From Nocardia brasiliensis (GTDB lineage: Bacteria; Actinomycetota; Actinomycetes; Mycobacteriales; Mycobacteriaceae): a stretch of 64,000 nucleotides of DNA. Every line of letters begins with the position of its first letter. Positions within the stretch are counted from its first letter, which is position 1. A program made the position numbers and the translations under genes. This document shows positions 44,508 to 53,705 of this stretch, in pieces. The DNA lies in the NCBI RefSeq assembly GCF_011801125.1, contig NZ_CP046171.1:1736001-1800000 (forward strand). The letters are read 5' to 3'. Below the pieces are notes generated by a model that saw only the letters and a program-made list of their open reading frames with translations, was not told where the DNA came from and ran no database searches.

Positions 44508-45162
44508 CACGCGCGGGCGCCGCCTCGTCCGGCCGGGCGGCCTCGTCGAGCGCTTCATGCAGGTTCTTGATGACACCCCTGGCCAGCGCGTGGTTGCCGA
44601 CGCCACCGACGACCGCGCCGATACCGGCCGGGATCACCTTGCCGAAGGCGAGCGCGCCGCGTTTGACGATGAACTGGACGGCGAAGCGTTTGATCGGCGA
44701 GTCGTCCATCCGGCGTAGCACCGGAAGTTTGTTGGCCAGCATGGTGTCCCACTGCTTGGCCGAGCGCCCTGCCGCGCCGAGCGCGCCGGTGCCTGCCTGT
44801 CCGAGCACGACCGCCGACACCAGCGGCGGACGCGCCGCCGCGGTCTTGCTCCCGGCGACGTCCGCGGCGCCCACGGTGTACACCGTCGAGGCCTCCAGGA
44901 AGAACACGGTGTCGGCACCGGCCGCGGCCAGCCCGACGAGGGTACCGACGCCGGGAACGGCCGCGCTCAGGCCGACCACCACGCCGCTGGCGGTCACCGC
45001 GATCAGATAGTGGCGGCCGAGCCGCTCGACGATCTGCTCGGGGGATTCGATCGGGTGCCTGCTCTGCACGAAGCCGACGTACTTGTCCACCAAGGGCTTC
45101 TGCGCCCGTGCCGACCTGTCGAGCAACGAGACAACACCCTGATCGAGGAACTTCCGCAACAT
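44503..45162 (-). CDS. EcsC-like membrane-associated protein
   Basis: The 219-residue protein has hydrophobic, Gly/Ala-rich segments (VVVGLSAAVPGVGTLVGLAAA and GKVIPAGIGAVVGGVGNHAL, given as landmarks) set among basic helices. It resembles actinobacterial EcsC-like proteins, which have no firm function. It lies upstream of the DUF1460 gene on the same strand with an 84-bp gap. Confidence 0.6.
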   Translation of the reverse strand: MLRKFLDQGVVSLLDRSARAQKPLVDKYVGFVQSRHPIESPEQIVERLGRHYLIAVTASGVVVGLSAAVPGVGTLVGLAAAGADTVFFLEASTVYTVGAADVAGSKTAAARPPLVSAVVLGQAGTGALGAAGRSAKQWDTMLANKLPVLRRMDDSPIKRFAVQFIVKRGALAFGKVIPAGIGAVVGGVGNHALARGVIKNLHEALDEAARPDEAAPARA

Positions 45163-45603
45163 TGCCTTCAGTCCTTCCGTCGGTCTGCTCGCGCGACAAC
45201 GTGGAGGTTGCCGTCCGTCGAATCGACACGCTCGAGCCTACGGTCGTCACGCCGGACCGTCGGTGATTCGCGCCACCGTGCGCGTGTGCGGGTCGGGCCG
45301 TGGTCGGCCGCACCACGGCCGTCGCGACCGGTTCGGGCGGACTCCAGGGTGGATTTCGTCGCGGGTACATAGTCCGCTCGGCGCATAGCTGTGGCGCCCG
45401 GCCGCGAAACCAGCTTCGCGATGCATTCCGACGCTACCGCGCCGAGCGCCTGTCCGGACGGCAACGCGGAGGCGAATCCCCAGTTGCGCGCCAGTCGAGT
45501 TGCCCGCGCGAATGTGGTTGTTTGAGTAGGCATTCGACGCATCGAGAGACGGCACGCCACCGCCGTTTCGCTCGAATTCGCGGACTATTCCAGGAGTTTC
45601 GTC
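45163..45603. other. 441-bp divergent intergenic region with a palindrome
   Basis: This gap separates the EcsC-like gene from the M64 peptidase gene. No frame has convincing coding features. A perfect hairpin, GGCCGTGGT (45296-45304) with ACCACGGCC (45312-45320) and a 7-nt loop, is the only clear structure and could be an operator or RNA element. AGGAG precedes the M64 start. Confidence 0.45.
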
Positions 45604-46563
45604 ATGCCCTTGCTACGACGTCTGTCCACGATCATGTTCGGCACAGTGGTCATCGCGGGCCTGTCCACCGGCACCGGATCCGCTACGCAATACGAAGAGC
45701 GAGAAGTCTTCTCGCCGGACGGCACGATCAGCCGAGTCGTCGCGCCGGTGCAGGATCAGACCCCCGCGCCGCGCTCGGCGGTCCGGGCCGACGTGGTGCC
45801 GATCCAGCAGACCGGCCCGTCCAGTCAGCGCTTCGATCTCGTCTTCGTCGGCGACGGCTATACGTCGGCCGAACTGGGCAAGTACAAAGACCAGGCGACG
45901 AGCCGGTGGAACGAGCTCACCCAGGTCGAGCCGTTCAAGTCCTATAAGAACTCGTTCAACGTCTGGGCCGTGAACGTGGTGTCCCAGCAGTCCGGGGTGG
46001 ACAACGATCCGCGCGGCACGTATCGGAATACCGCGCTGGACATGACCTTCTGGTGCGGCGGCACGGAACGGCTGCTGTGCGTCAACGAGAACAAGGCGCT
46101 GCAGTACGCCCGGCTGGCGCCCGAGGTCGACCAGGTGGTCGCGTTGGCGAACACCACCAAGTACGGCGGCGCGGGCGGCCGGGTCGCCACCTCCTCGGGC
46201 GGCAACACCGCGGCGGGACAGATCGTGCTGCACGAACTCGGGCACACCATCGGCGGATTGGCCGATGAGTACGACTATCCGGAGGACCGCTACACCGGCG
46301 GCGAACCACGCGAGGTCAACGCCTCGGTCTACACCAGCGCGCAGATGCAGCAGAAGCGCACCAAGTGGTACCAGTACCTCGGCAAGCCCTCACCCGACGG
46401 TGGCGTGGTCGGCACCTACGAAGGCGCGGTTTATCACAAGCGCGGGGTGTACCGGCCGACGCAGAACTCGTTGATGCGCGCGCTCGGACGGGAATTCAAC
46501 CTGATCGGTCTGGACGCGATGAAGGCGGCGATCGAGCGCAAGGCTCCGCCGAACCGGCCATGA
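45604..46563 (+). CDS. Secreted M64 family metallopeptidase
   Basis: The 319-residue protein has a signal peptide (residues 1 to about 28). The zinc motif HELGHTIGGLADEY near residue 210 has the HExxH-x-x-G-x-x-x-D form of M64 (IgA-peptidase-like) metalloproteases. The N-terminal FVGDGYT motif is also typical. It should degrade proteins outside the cell. AGGAG precedes the ATG. The S15 peptidase gene starts 73 bp downstream, so the two may be co-expressed. Confidence 0.88.
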   Translation: MPLLRRLSTIMFGTVVIAGLSTGTGSATQYEEREVFSPDGTISRVVAPVQDQTPAPRSAVRADVVPIQQTGPSSQRFDLVFVGDGYTSAELGKYKDQATSRWNELTQVEPFKSYKNSFNVWAVNVVSQQSGVDNDPRGTYRNTALDMTFWCGGTERLLCVNENKALQYARLAPEVDQVVALANTTKYGGAGGRVATSSGGNTAAGQIVLHELGHTIGGLADEYDYPEDRYTGGEPREVNASVYTSAQMQQKRTKWYQYLGKPSPDGGVVGTYEGAVYHKRGVYRPTQNSLMRALGREFNLIGLDAMKAAIERKAPPNRP

Positions 46564-46636
46564 TCCAGAAATTCCTTGCGCCAGTGGATGTTTCGAGCCG
46601 CACGCGGAGGGTCGCGGGCGGGATGACAAGGAGTGG

Positions 46637-48487
46637 ATGATGGCGGCGATTGCGAGACCGATGCGAAGATTGGCTCTGGTGAGCGCGGTGGGGGCGATGC
46701 TGCTGTGCGGCGCGCCCGCCATGGCGCAACCCGCGGGCGAGCCATCGTTTTCCGGTGGCGAGGCCCAGCCGGTCTACAACGCGGCCGCGCCGATCCGCAA
46801 CGACCTGTGGGTCCGCGCGCCGATCGACAGCGACGGTGACGGCAAAGACGACGAGGTACATGTCCAGGTCGTGCGCCCGGCAGGCGCGAAGGGCAAGCTG
46901 CCGGTCGTCTACCAGGCGAGCCCGTACTTCTCCGGCGGCAACGACGTCGCCAACCACGGCGTCGATGTCGAGCTCTACGTGCCGAACGGGCCGGAAGCCA
47001 GGATGGCCAAGGCGCCCGGCGAGATGCGCGCGCGGGTGGCCGAGGACCTGCGGGTCGCGGGGATCACTGTCGCCGACGGTCAAATCACTTGGCAGTACGA
47101 GGAATACTTTCTCGCCCGTGGTTTCGCGGTGATGTACGGGGAGTCGCTCGGCTCCGGCAAGTCCACCGGCTGCCCGACCTCGGGCGGGCGCAACGAGACC
47201 ATCGGCGCCCGCGCTCCCATCGACTGGCTCAACGGCCGGGCCGAGGCCAGGGACGCGCAGGGCAAGCGCGCCGTAGCCGATTGGGCCAGCGGCAAAGTCG
47301 GCATGATGGGTGTGTCCTACAACGGGACGCTGCCGAACGCCGTCGCCTCGACCGGCGTGCCAGGACTCGAGGCCATCGTGCCGATCGCCGCGATCAGCAG
47401 CTGGTACGACTACTACCGCGCCGCGGGTGCGGTGGTCGCCCCCGGTACGTACCAGGGTGAAGACACCGACGTGCTCGCCCGTTACGTCTACACCAGGGCG
47501 AATCAGAACATCTGCAAGCCGGTCATCGACAAGCTCGAACAGGATCAGGACCGGGTCACCGGTGACATGAGCAAGTTCTGGGAGGAGCGCAATTACCTCA
47601 ACGATGTCGGCAAGGTGCGGGCCGCGGTGCTCGCGGTGCACGGGCTCAACGACTTCAACGTCAAGACCAAGCATGTCGCGCAGTGGTATGCCGCGCTCGC
47701 GAAAGCCAATATCCCGCACAAGATCTGGCTGCACCAGTCCGGCCATGTCGACCCGATCAGCCTGCGCAGGGACGAATGGCTGCGCACGGTGAACCGCTGG
47801 TTCAGCAAGTACCTGCTCGGCCAGAACAACGGGATCGACCGCGAGCCGAAGGCCACCATCCAGCGCGAGGACAGGTCCTGGGTGGACGAGGCGGACTGGC
47901 CCGCCCCCGGTGTCGCCACCGCGGTCGCGCAGTTCACGCCGGGTGGCCGCACCAGCGGCGGTCTGGTGCCGATCGGCAGCGTCAACGGTGCGCCGCCGGA
48001 GTCGCTCGACGACGACGCGCGCAAGACGGCCGCCGATCTCGTCGCCGCGGCAAGCTCGCCGAATCGCCTGGCCTACTACACCAAAGCGACCAGGTCGGAG
48101 TTGCGGATAAGCGGCACAGTCGATATCGCGTTCCGGATGACCTTCCAGCGGCCCGCGGCCAATGTCACCGCGCTGCTGGTGGATCGGGGGCCCGACGGCC
48201 GATCCCGGATCATCACCAGGGGTTGGGCGGACCCGCAGAACCGGGACTCGCTCGGCAAGACGACCCCGATCACGCCGGGCACGCAGTATTCGGTCAACCT
48301 GTCCATGCAGCCGCACGACTACGTGCTGCCGCGCGGACACAAACTGGGCGTGGTCATCCTGTCCAGCGACAACGAGTACACCCTGCGTCCCAAGCCCGGC
48401 CCCGGGTTCTCGGTGAACCTCATCGAGACCAAGGTGAGCCTGCCGGTGGTCGGCGGGCAGGGCGTATTCAACGTCACGACCGGCTAG
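46637..48487 (+). CDS. Secreted X-Pro dipeptidyl-peptidase (S15)
   Basis: The 616-residue protein has a signal peptide (to about AMAQPAG). The hydrolase core carries GESLGSGKSTG, the nucleophile Ser in MMGVSYNGTLP, and a late His region (LHQSGHVDP). The C-terminal 200 residues form the S15 jelly roll. It would remove X-Pro dipeptides from exported or host peptides. AAGGAG precedes the start; the ATG is doubled (46637 and 46640). A very strong terminator follows. Confidence 0.9.
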   Translation: MMAAIARPMRRLALVSAVGAMLLCGAPAMAQPAGEPSFSGGEAQPVYNAAAPIRNDLWVRAPIDSDGDGKDDEVHVQVVRPAGAKGKLPVVYQASPYFSGGNDVANHGVDVELYVPNGPEARMAKAPGEMRARVAEDLRVAGITVADGQITWQYEEYFLARGFAVMYGESLGSGKSTGCPTSGGRNETIGARAPIDWLNGRAEARDAQGKRAVADWASGKVGMMGVSYNGTLPNAVASTGVPGLEAIVPIAAISSWYDYYRAAGAVVAPGTYQGEDTDVLARYVYTRANQNICKPVIDKLEQDQDRVTGDMSKFWEERNYLNDVGKVRAAVLAVHGLNDFNVKTKHVAQWYAALAKANIPHKIWLHQSGHVDPISLRRDEWLRTVNRWFSKYLLGQNNGIDREPKATIQREDRSWVDEADWPAPGVATAVAQFTPGGRTSGGLVPIGSVNGAPPESLDDDARKTAADLVAAASSPNRLAYYTKATRSELRISGTVDIAFRMTFQRPAANVTALLVDRGPDGRSRIITRGWADPQNRDSLGKTTPITPGTQYSVNLSMQPHDYVLPRGHKLGVVILSSDNEYTLRPKPGPGFSVNLIETKVSLPVVGGQGVFNVTTG

Positions 48488-48496
48488 CCCGGCTCG

Positions 48497-48536
48497 GCGC
48501 GTCCGGCCTACCGCGACGGCGGTAGGCCGGACGCGC
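48497..48536. terminator. Perfect 18-bp bidirectional terminator
   Basis: The arms 48497-48514 and 48519-48536 are perfectly complementary (GCGCGTCCGGCC... against ...GGCCGGACGCGC) with a GACG tetraloop. It lies between the convergent S15 and LLM genes. Confidence 0.85.
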
Positions 48537-48543
48537 TTGTGGG

Positions 48544-49419
48544 TCAGCCGAGTTCGGCCAGTTGCTTGACCGCGGGCGCCATCGCGTCGATCCATGCCGC
48601 GGGGCTGCCGGTGGTCGGTATGACGATGACGGTGTGCACGCCCAACGGCGCGTAATCGGCCATCTGCCGGACGAATTCGTCGCGCCGCTCCGGCGTCGGG
48701 CGCGGGTTGTCGGCCATCACGGTGATCCGGATGTCCCGGTAGTCCCGGCCGACATCGTCGCAGTGCCCGCGCAGTACGTCGAGCTTGTGGCGGACGTCCT
48801 CGGGGGAGGAGCCGAACAGATTGCAGGCGTCGCCGTACTGCGCGACCAGGCGCAGAGTCTTGCGTTCGCCGCCGCCGCCGATGAGCACCGTCGGTTTCGA
48901 GATCGGCTGTGGCACGCAGAGCGTCTCCGCCAGTTGGTAATACGTGCCCTCGAACGGCCCGTTGTTCGCCGGATCCCACATCTGTGCGCAGATCCGCAAC
49001 GCCTCCTCCAGGCGCGCGAACCGCTCGCCCAGCGGCGGGTACGGCACGCCGAGCCCGAGGTGCTCGCGCTCGAACCAGGCGGCGCCGATGCCGAACGCGG
49101 CCCGGCCGCCGGAGAGCACGTCGAGGGTGGTGACGATCTTGGCGAGCAGCCCTGGGTGCCGGTAGGTCACGCCGGTGACGAGCAGGCCGAGTTCGATCGT
49201 CGAGGTGTGCGCGGCCAGATAGCCGAGCGAGGTGTAGCCCTCCAGCATGTTCGACTCCGCGGGCAGGCCCGTCGGCTCGATCTGGAAGTAGTGATCCATG
49301 AACGACAGCCAGCTCGCCCCGGCCGCTTCCGCGGCGGCGCCGACCCTGGCGAGTTCGCCGGCGATGGCGGTGGTGCCACCGTCGATATCGAAGATCGGAA
49401 GGTGCAATCCGAATTCCAT
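48544..49419 (-). CDS. LLM-class F420-dependent oxidoreductase
   Basis: The 291-residue protein has the bacterial-luciferase TIM-barrel pattern: MEFGLHLPIFDIDGG at the N-terminus, GLLVTGVTYRHPGLLAK (residues about 79-95), VLSGGRAAFGIGAAWFE and KPTVLIGGGG. These match the F420-dependent branch found in Corynebacteriales. The substrate is unknown. The ATG at 49419 has AAGGGG upstream. It is divergent from the MHS transporter gene, with 167 bp between. Confidence 0.88.
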   Translation of the reverse strand: MEFGLHLPIFDIDGGTTAIAGELARVGAAAEAAGASWLSFMDHYFQIEPTGLPAESNMLEGYTSLGYLAAHTSTIELGLLVTGVTYRHPGLLAKIVTTLDVLSGGRAAFGIGAAWFEREHLGLGVPYPPLGERFARLEEALRICAQMWDPANNGPFEGTYYQLAETLCVPQPISKPTVLIGGGGERKTLRLVAQYGDACNLFGSSPEDVRHKLDVLRGHCDDVGRDYRDIRITVMADNPRPTPERRDEFVRQMADYAPLGVHTVIVIPTTGSPAAWIDAMAPAVKQLAELG

Positions 49420-49586
49420 TGACCAGCCCCTTTGTCTGTAGAAGACCTCGAAGAGCACGCTACGACCTGGAGTGCACTCCAAGTCAAGTGGCCGTCAATT
49501 GATCCGATGAATTTCGGGACGTGCGCCCGCCGCGGGCGGCATAGTCGACAGGTCACCGCGACCACTGATCGACTGGATGCTCGACT

Positions 49587-50915
49587 ATGACCGACACTCC
49601 CACCACCGGCGCTCGTTTCGCGCGGGTGGTCGCCGCCAGCGTGGCGGGAACCACCATCGAGTTCTACGACTTCTTCCTCTACGGGCTCGCCACCGCGCTC
49701 GTGTTCAACAAGGTGTTCTTTCCGGCGACCGCTCCGCTGGTCGGAGTGCTGCTGGCCTTGGCTACCCACGCGGTCGGATTCCTGGCACGGCCGCTCGGCG
49801 GCGTGCTGTTCGGGCATCTCGGCGACCGGATGGGGCGGCGGCGGACCCTGTCGATCACGTTGCTGATGATGGGCGGCGCGACCGTCGCGATCGGGTTGCT
49901 GCCCTCCTATGCCAGCATCGGCATCGCCGCGCCGCTGCTGCTCGTGCTGTTGCGTCTGGTGCAGGGCCTCGCGCTCGGCGGGGAGTGGGGCGGTGCGGTG
50001 CTGCTGGTGGCCGAGCACGGCTCACCCGCCCATCGCGGCTTCTGGAGCAGCTGGCCGCAGACCGGCGGTCCGCTCGGAAACCTTTTGGCGACAGGCATTC
50101 TCGCGCTGCTCGGGCTCGGCATCTCGAACGCCGAGTTCCAGGCGTGGGGCTGGCGTATCCCGTTCCTGCTCTCGATCGTGCTGGTGCTGGTCGGGATCTG
50201 GCTGCGGCACGCGGTGGAGGAGTCGCCGATCTTCCTGGAGGCGCAGGCCCGTGCCGACCTGCGGAGCGGGCACGCGCCGGTCCGTATCGTGCTGCGCCGC
50301 TTTCGTAAACAGGTGCTCATCGCCGCGCTCGCCGACGTCGGGGAGAAGGCCACCTACTACACCTTCAGCATCTTCCTGCTCGCCTACCTCACCCAGATCG
50401 TGCACGTGCCGAAAGGCACTGTGCTGTCCTCGATCACGATCGCCTCCTGCTGCCAGGCGGCCGCCATCGTGGCGGGCGGCGCGGTCGGTGATCGGTTCGG
50501 GCGCAGGCCGACGAGCGTGCTCCTGGCCGGGCTGATCGCGGTGTGGACCTTCGTCGGGCTGCCACTGGTGGACGGTGGCCGGTGGGTCGCGATCACCGTC
50601 GTGATCACGGTCGGGCTCACCCTGCACGGCCTGCTCACCGGCATCCAGGCGCCGTTCTTCGCCGAGCTGTTCCCGAGCGAAGTCCGTTACACCGGTGCGT
50701 CTTTGGGATATCAGCTGGCCACAGTGGTCGGCGGGGCGCTCATCCCGTTGATCGGGGTCGCGCTGCTGAACCGGTACCCGTCCACCGTCCCCATCTCGCT
50801 GCTGCTGTGCGCGATGCTGGCGTGCACCGCCACCGCGTTCCTCTGGGCAGGGGAGACCCGGCGCGTCGACCTGCGCGGTATCGCGCACGACGACGCACCG
50901 GCCAAGGTGGTCTAG
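49587..50915 (+). CDS. MFS transporter, metabolite:H+ symporter (MHS) family
   Basis: The 442-residue protein has 12 transmembrane helices. The start of helix 1, GTTIEFYDFFLYGLATALVF, and the loop GHLGDRMGRRRTL are characteristic of MHS carriers such as ShiA, KgtP and ProP. LALGGEWGGAVLLVAEHG lies near residue 130. It imports an organic acid or osmolyte with protons. No catabolic partner is adjacent. Confidence 0.9.
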   Translation: MTDTPTTGARFARVVAASVAGTTIEFYDFFLYGLATALVFNKVFFPATAPLVGVLLALATHAVGFLARPLGGVLFGHLGDRMGRRRTLSITLLMMGGATVAIGLLPSYASIGIAAPLLLVLLRLVQGLALGGEWGGAVLLVAEHGSPAHRGFWSSWPQTGGPLGNLLATGILALLGLGISNAEFQAWGWRIPFLLSIVLVLVGIWLRHAVEESPIFLEAQARADLRSGHAPVRIVLRRFRKQVLIAALADVGEKATYYTFSIFLLAYLTQIVHVPKGTVLSSITIASCCQAAAIVAGGAVGDRFGRRPTSVLLAGLIAVWTFVGLPLVDGGRWVAITVVITVGLTLHGLLTGIQAPFFAELFPSEVRYTGASLGYQLATVVGGALIPLIGVALLNRYPSTVPISLLLCAMLACTATAFLWAGETRRVDLRGIAHDDAPAKVV

Positions 50916-50922
50916 GTGCTGT

Positions 50923-51132
50923 CTAATTGGGAGTGTCGCCCTCGTAGTCCATGTTGGCCGCCGGGTCCTCGGTGGTGGCGGTGGGATCCTCCCGTGCCGC
51001 CGTTTCGGCCTTCGCGGCGTTGAGCGCCTCGTCCAATTCGCCGCGCAGGCGGGTGACCGCCGCCTCGTCGCCCGCGTCGGAGGCCGTCGTCAGGTCTTGG
51101 CGTAGCTGCGCGATCGTGTCCTGGGAGACCAT
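50923..51132 (-). CDS. Small acidic helical protein
   Basis: The 69-residue protein is predicted to be mostly helical (IAQLRQDLTTASDAGDEAAV and RLRGELDEALNAAK) with an acidic, disordered tail. AGGAGG lies four bases before the ATG, which supports a real gene. Function is unknown. It is divergent from a 45-residue membrane peptide gene and close to stress genes. Confidence 0.65.
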   Translation of the reverse strand: MVSQDTIAQLRQDLTTASDAGDEAAVTRLRGELDEALNAAKAETAAREDPTATTEDPAANMDYEGDTPN

Positions 51133-51272
51133 CAATCCTCCTGTGCTCGGTCCGTCGCTGTCGCGCACCGTCGAACATTTCCGCGGTGCTCGAGGCGGCG
51201 TACCCCGGAGACGGCAAAAGATGCACGCCCGCGCCGATGAATAACTGCCGGTGTGCCGGGTAGGCCCGGTTC

Positions 51273-51410
51273 ATGGAGATACTCGTGATCATCGCGCTGG
51301 TGGCCGTGGTCGCCGCGGTGCTGCTGTTGCGCAAGCGCACGCGCGGCAAGGACGACACCTCGCTCTCGACCGGAAACCCGTCGGCCAACGAGGGCGACGA
51401 CCGCATCTGA
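51273..51410 (+). CDS. Single-span small membrane protein, 45 aa
   Basis: The frame starts with one hydrophobic helix (MEILVIIALVAVVAAVLLL), then RKRTRGKDD and a Ser/Asn-rich tail. It is a bitopic small protein with the tail likely in the cytoplasm (positive-inside). Codon use is strongly GC-ended, supporting coding. A GGGTAG motif 10 bp upstream may be a -10 element of a stress promoter but its -35 is poor. Confidence 0.6.
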   Translation: MEILVIIALVAVVAAVLLLRKRTRGKDDTSLSTGNPSANEGDDRI

Positions 51411-51441
51411 CCCCGGACCCCGGGGCCGGGCCCTCCGAGTG

Positions 51442-51465
51442 GTTTGCCGTTGCCATTTCGCGGTA
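51442..51465 (+). promoter_or_regulatory. SigF/SigB-like promoter of the Mn-catalase-like gene
   Basis: GTTT (51442-51445) and CGGTA (51461-51465) are separated by 15 bp. This is near the general-stress consensus GTTT-N14-16-GGGTA and lies 45 bp before the start codon. Confidence 0.45.
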
Positions 51466-51509
51466 GTCGCGGCGAGAAGGCAATGTGTAGAACATATTTG
51501 GAGGGCTAG

Positions 51510-52421
51510 ATGTTTCGGCATACCGACCATTTGCAATTCGACGTCAAGCCGGAGAAGCCGGATCCGGTGTACGCACGCAAGCTGCAAGAGCTCATCGGCG
51601 GCGCCTACGGCGAGATGACCGTGACGATGCAGTACCTGTTCCAAGGGTGGAACTGCCGGATGCCCGGCAAGTACAAGGACATGATCATGGACGTGGCGAC
51701 CGAGGAGATCGGCCACGTCGAGATGATCGCGACGATGGTCGCCCGGCTGCTCGAGGGCGCGCCCGCGACCCACGCCACGCAGGCGGCGATGGGCGACCCC
51801 GTGGTCGCGGCGGTGCTTGGCGGGATGGACCCGCAGCAGGCGATCGTGTCCGGCGGCGGGCCGGTGCTCGCCGACAGCAACGGCGTGCCATGGAACGGCC
51901 GCTACATCGTGGCCAGCGGCAACCTGCTCGCCGACTTCCGGGCCAATGTCACCGCCGAATCCCAAGGGCGAGTACAGACCGCGCGGCTCTATCACATGAC
52001 CGACGACCCCGGGGTCAAGGACATGTTGAAGTTCAACCTCGCGCGCGACACCTACCATCAGAATCTGTGGTTGTCGGCGATCGCGCAGCTCAAAGCCGAT
52101 GGGATCGAAGAGACGATCACACCGAACGCGCTGTTCGACGAGGAGCACAGCGAGCACGCGACCAGCCTGTGGCACCTGTCCGACGGCGCGGCCGCGGATC
52201 AAGGCATGTGGGCGCACGGGACCGCGCCGGACGGCGTGCACAAGAACGGCTTCCTCGCGGACCCGGTTCCGTTGGGGGACAAGGCGACCCCGCCGCCACC
52301 GGATCCGCAGCTCTATGTCACCTACGACGGATCGATGGGTGAACCGCGCTCGACGGCCATGGGCACCCAGGCCGGACTGCTCGGCAAGATCAAGGACACA
52401 TTGGACCCCGACAAACCCTGA
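51510..52421 (+). CDS. Manganese catalase family protein
   Basis: The 303-residue protein has a ferritin-like four-helix core. The dimanganese ligands of Mn catalases appear present: Glu in GAYGEMTV, Glu and His in TEEIGHVEM, Glu in NVTAESQGR and His in RDTYHQN. It should convert hydrogen peroxide to water and oxygen in the cytoplasm. AGGG-type ribosome binding site (GGAGGG) precedes the ATG. It opens a stretch of stress-related genes and has a SigF/SigB-like promoter. Confidence 0.9.
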   Translation: MFRHTDHLQFDVKPEKPDPVYARKLQELIGGAYGEMTVTMQYLFQGWNCRMPGKYKDMIMDVATEEIGHVEMIATMVARLLEGAPATHATQAAMGDPVVAAVLGGMDPQQAIVSGGGPVLADSNGVPWNGRYIVASGNLLADFRANVTAESQGRVQTARLYHMTDDPGVKDMLKFNLARDTYHQNLWLSAIAQLKADGIEETITPNALFDEEHSEHATSLWHLSDGAAADQGMWAHGTAPDGVHKNGFLADPVPLGDKATPPPPDPQLYVTYDGSMGEPRSTAMGTQAGLLGKIKDTLDPDKP

Positions 52422-52519
52422 TCAGTGGGCAATACCGCAGGCGCGCCCCGAAAGCGCTTGCGGCGGGCCCTGATACCGAAGGACGCGGGGTCTTTCTGCG
52501 GAAAACATTGTGGCGCAAG

Positions 52520-52542
52520 GTTTCGAACGGCGGGGTGGGGTA
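52520..52542 (+). promoter_or_regulatory. SigF/SigB-like promoter of the ferritin-like gene
   Basis: GTTT (52520-52523) and GGGTA (52538-52542) are separated by 14 bp, fitting the general-stress sigma factor consensus. It lies about 60 bp before the start codon at 52604. Confidence 0.55.
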
Positions 52543-52603
52543 GTCGGGACAGAGGTGCACCGTTGCGCCGACCTGATATCCACGTCGAAGGACAAAGATT
52601 TTC

Positions 52604-53566
52604 ATGAGCACACGCGACACCACCACCCTGCTGGCCCAGTTGCGCGCTGTCCGCGATCTGACCGAAACCGAAATCCAGGTCGCCGAAACCCGTATCGCGC
52701 AGGCGCGCACGGACGCGGTGCGCCGGGAGTTGTCCGAGAACGCCGACAACGCCCGGGCCCGTGCCGCGGCCATCGAGTCCGCTCTGCGCGAATTGGGCGG
52801 CATCCCAACCAGAATCGGGCCCTTCCTCGGGCGCGCCGTGGCGGCGATCAAGGCGATGGCCGAACAGGCACAGCCGTTCGACGAGGCCCTGTTCGGCGAC
52901 CTCGCCCTCGAGCATCAGCTGCTCGATCGCGCCCGCTACCTCAAGGCCCTCGCCACCAACGCCGGGCACGCCGGTCTCGTGGCGCTGGCGGACCGGCTGA
53001 TCGCGGCGCACTCGGCGACCGTCGACTGGCTCATCACCGTGCTGGCCGAGGAGGCGCTCGGCGGCCCGGCGGCGTTGCGGCGCACGCCATTGCAGGCGGC
53101 GACCGGCACCGCGGTGAAGTTGGTCAACATCCCGGTGACCTGGTCCGCGCGGGGCATCGACCGTGCGCTAGACACCTTCCGCAGCGCCCCGCCCGCGCTG
53201 GAGGAGCTGCTGGCCAGGGGCGCACACGCCGGTGACGTCGCGGTCAAAACGCTTGCCGCGTCCCGCGATGCCGTCCTGGAGACCGCCGAGCAGGTGACCC
53301 GCCGCGAAGGCGCGGACGGCACCGCCGACTCCGTGCACTCCGTGCGGGCGGGCACGGGTGTGCTCGAACCGGAGGAGCTGCCGATCCCCGACTACCCCGA
53401 CCTGAATGTCAACCAGGCCGTCGCCGCGATCAGGGAGCTGACCTCGCCCGCGGACATCCGCGTGATCGTCGCCTACGAGGAGCAACACAAGAACCGGCAC
53501 GGTGTGGTCTCGGCGGCGCAGACCCGTCTCGCCGCGATCGCCCAGGAGGTGACCGGCCTGAACTGA
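52604..53566 (+). CDS. Ferritin-like helical protein
   Basis: The 320-residue protein is almost all helical. Residues about 1-155 look like a ferritin-like bundle of the DUF892/YciF kind (LLAQLRAVRDLTETEIQVAE), with Glu/His at positions that could be metal ligands (LALEHQLLDRARYL). The C-terminal 150 residues are an uncharacterised helical region ending with a short conserved-looking patch (DLNVNQAVAAIRELTSPAD). It is probably a stress protein, given the promoter and its neighbours. Confidence 0.65.
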   Translation: MSTRDTTTLLAQLRAVRDLTETEIQVAETRIAQARTDAVRRELSENADNARARAAAIESALRELGGIPTRIGPFLGRAVAAIKAMAEQAQPFDEALFGDLALEHQLLDRARYLKALATNAGHAGLVALADRLIAAHSATVDWLITVLAEEALGGPAALRRTPLQAATGTAVKLVNIPVTWSARGIDRALDTFRSAPPALEELLARGAHAGDVAVKTLAASRDAVLETAEQVTRREGADGTADSVHSVRAGTGVLEPEELPIPDYPDLNVNQAVAAIRELTSPADIRVIVAYEEQHKNRHGVVSAAQTRLAAIAQEVTGLN

Positions 53567-53705
53567 GGCAGCTCGGCCGACCGGCGGGCAGCTCATCGCA
53601 CCTCGCGACCGAAACGGCAGGTAGCGGGGTGCGGAGCTGCTCGCCGAGCAGGCGTTTCCGGACAAGCACGTCGCGTCACGGGTGATTCGCGGCGATACTG
53701 GACCG

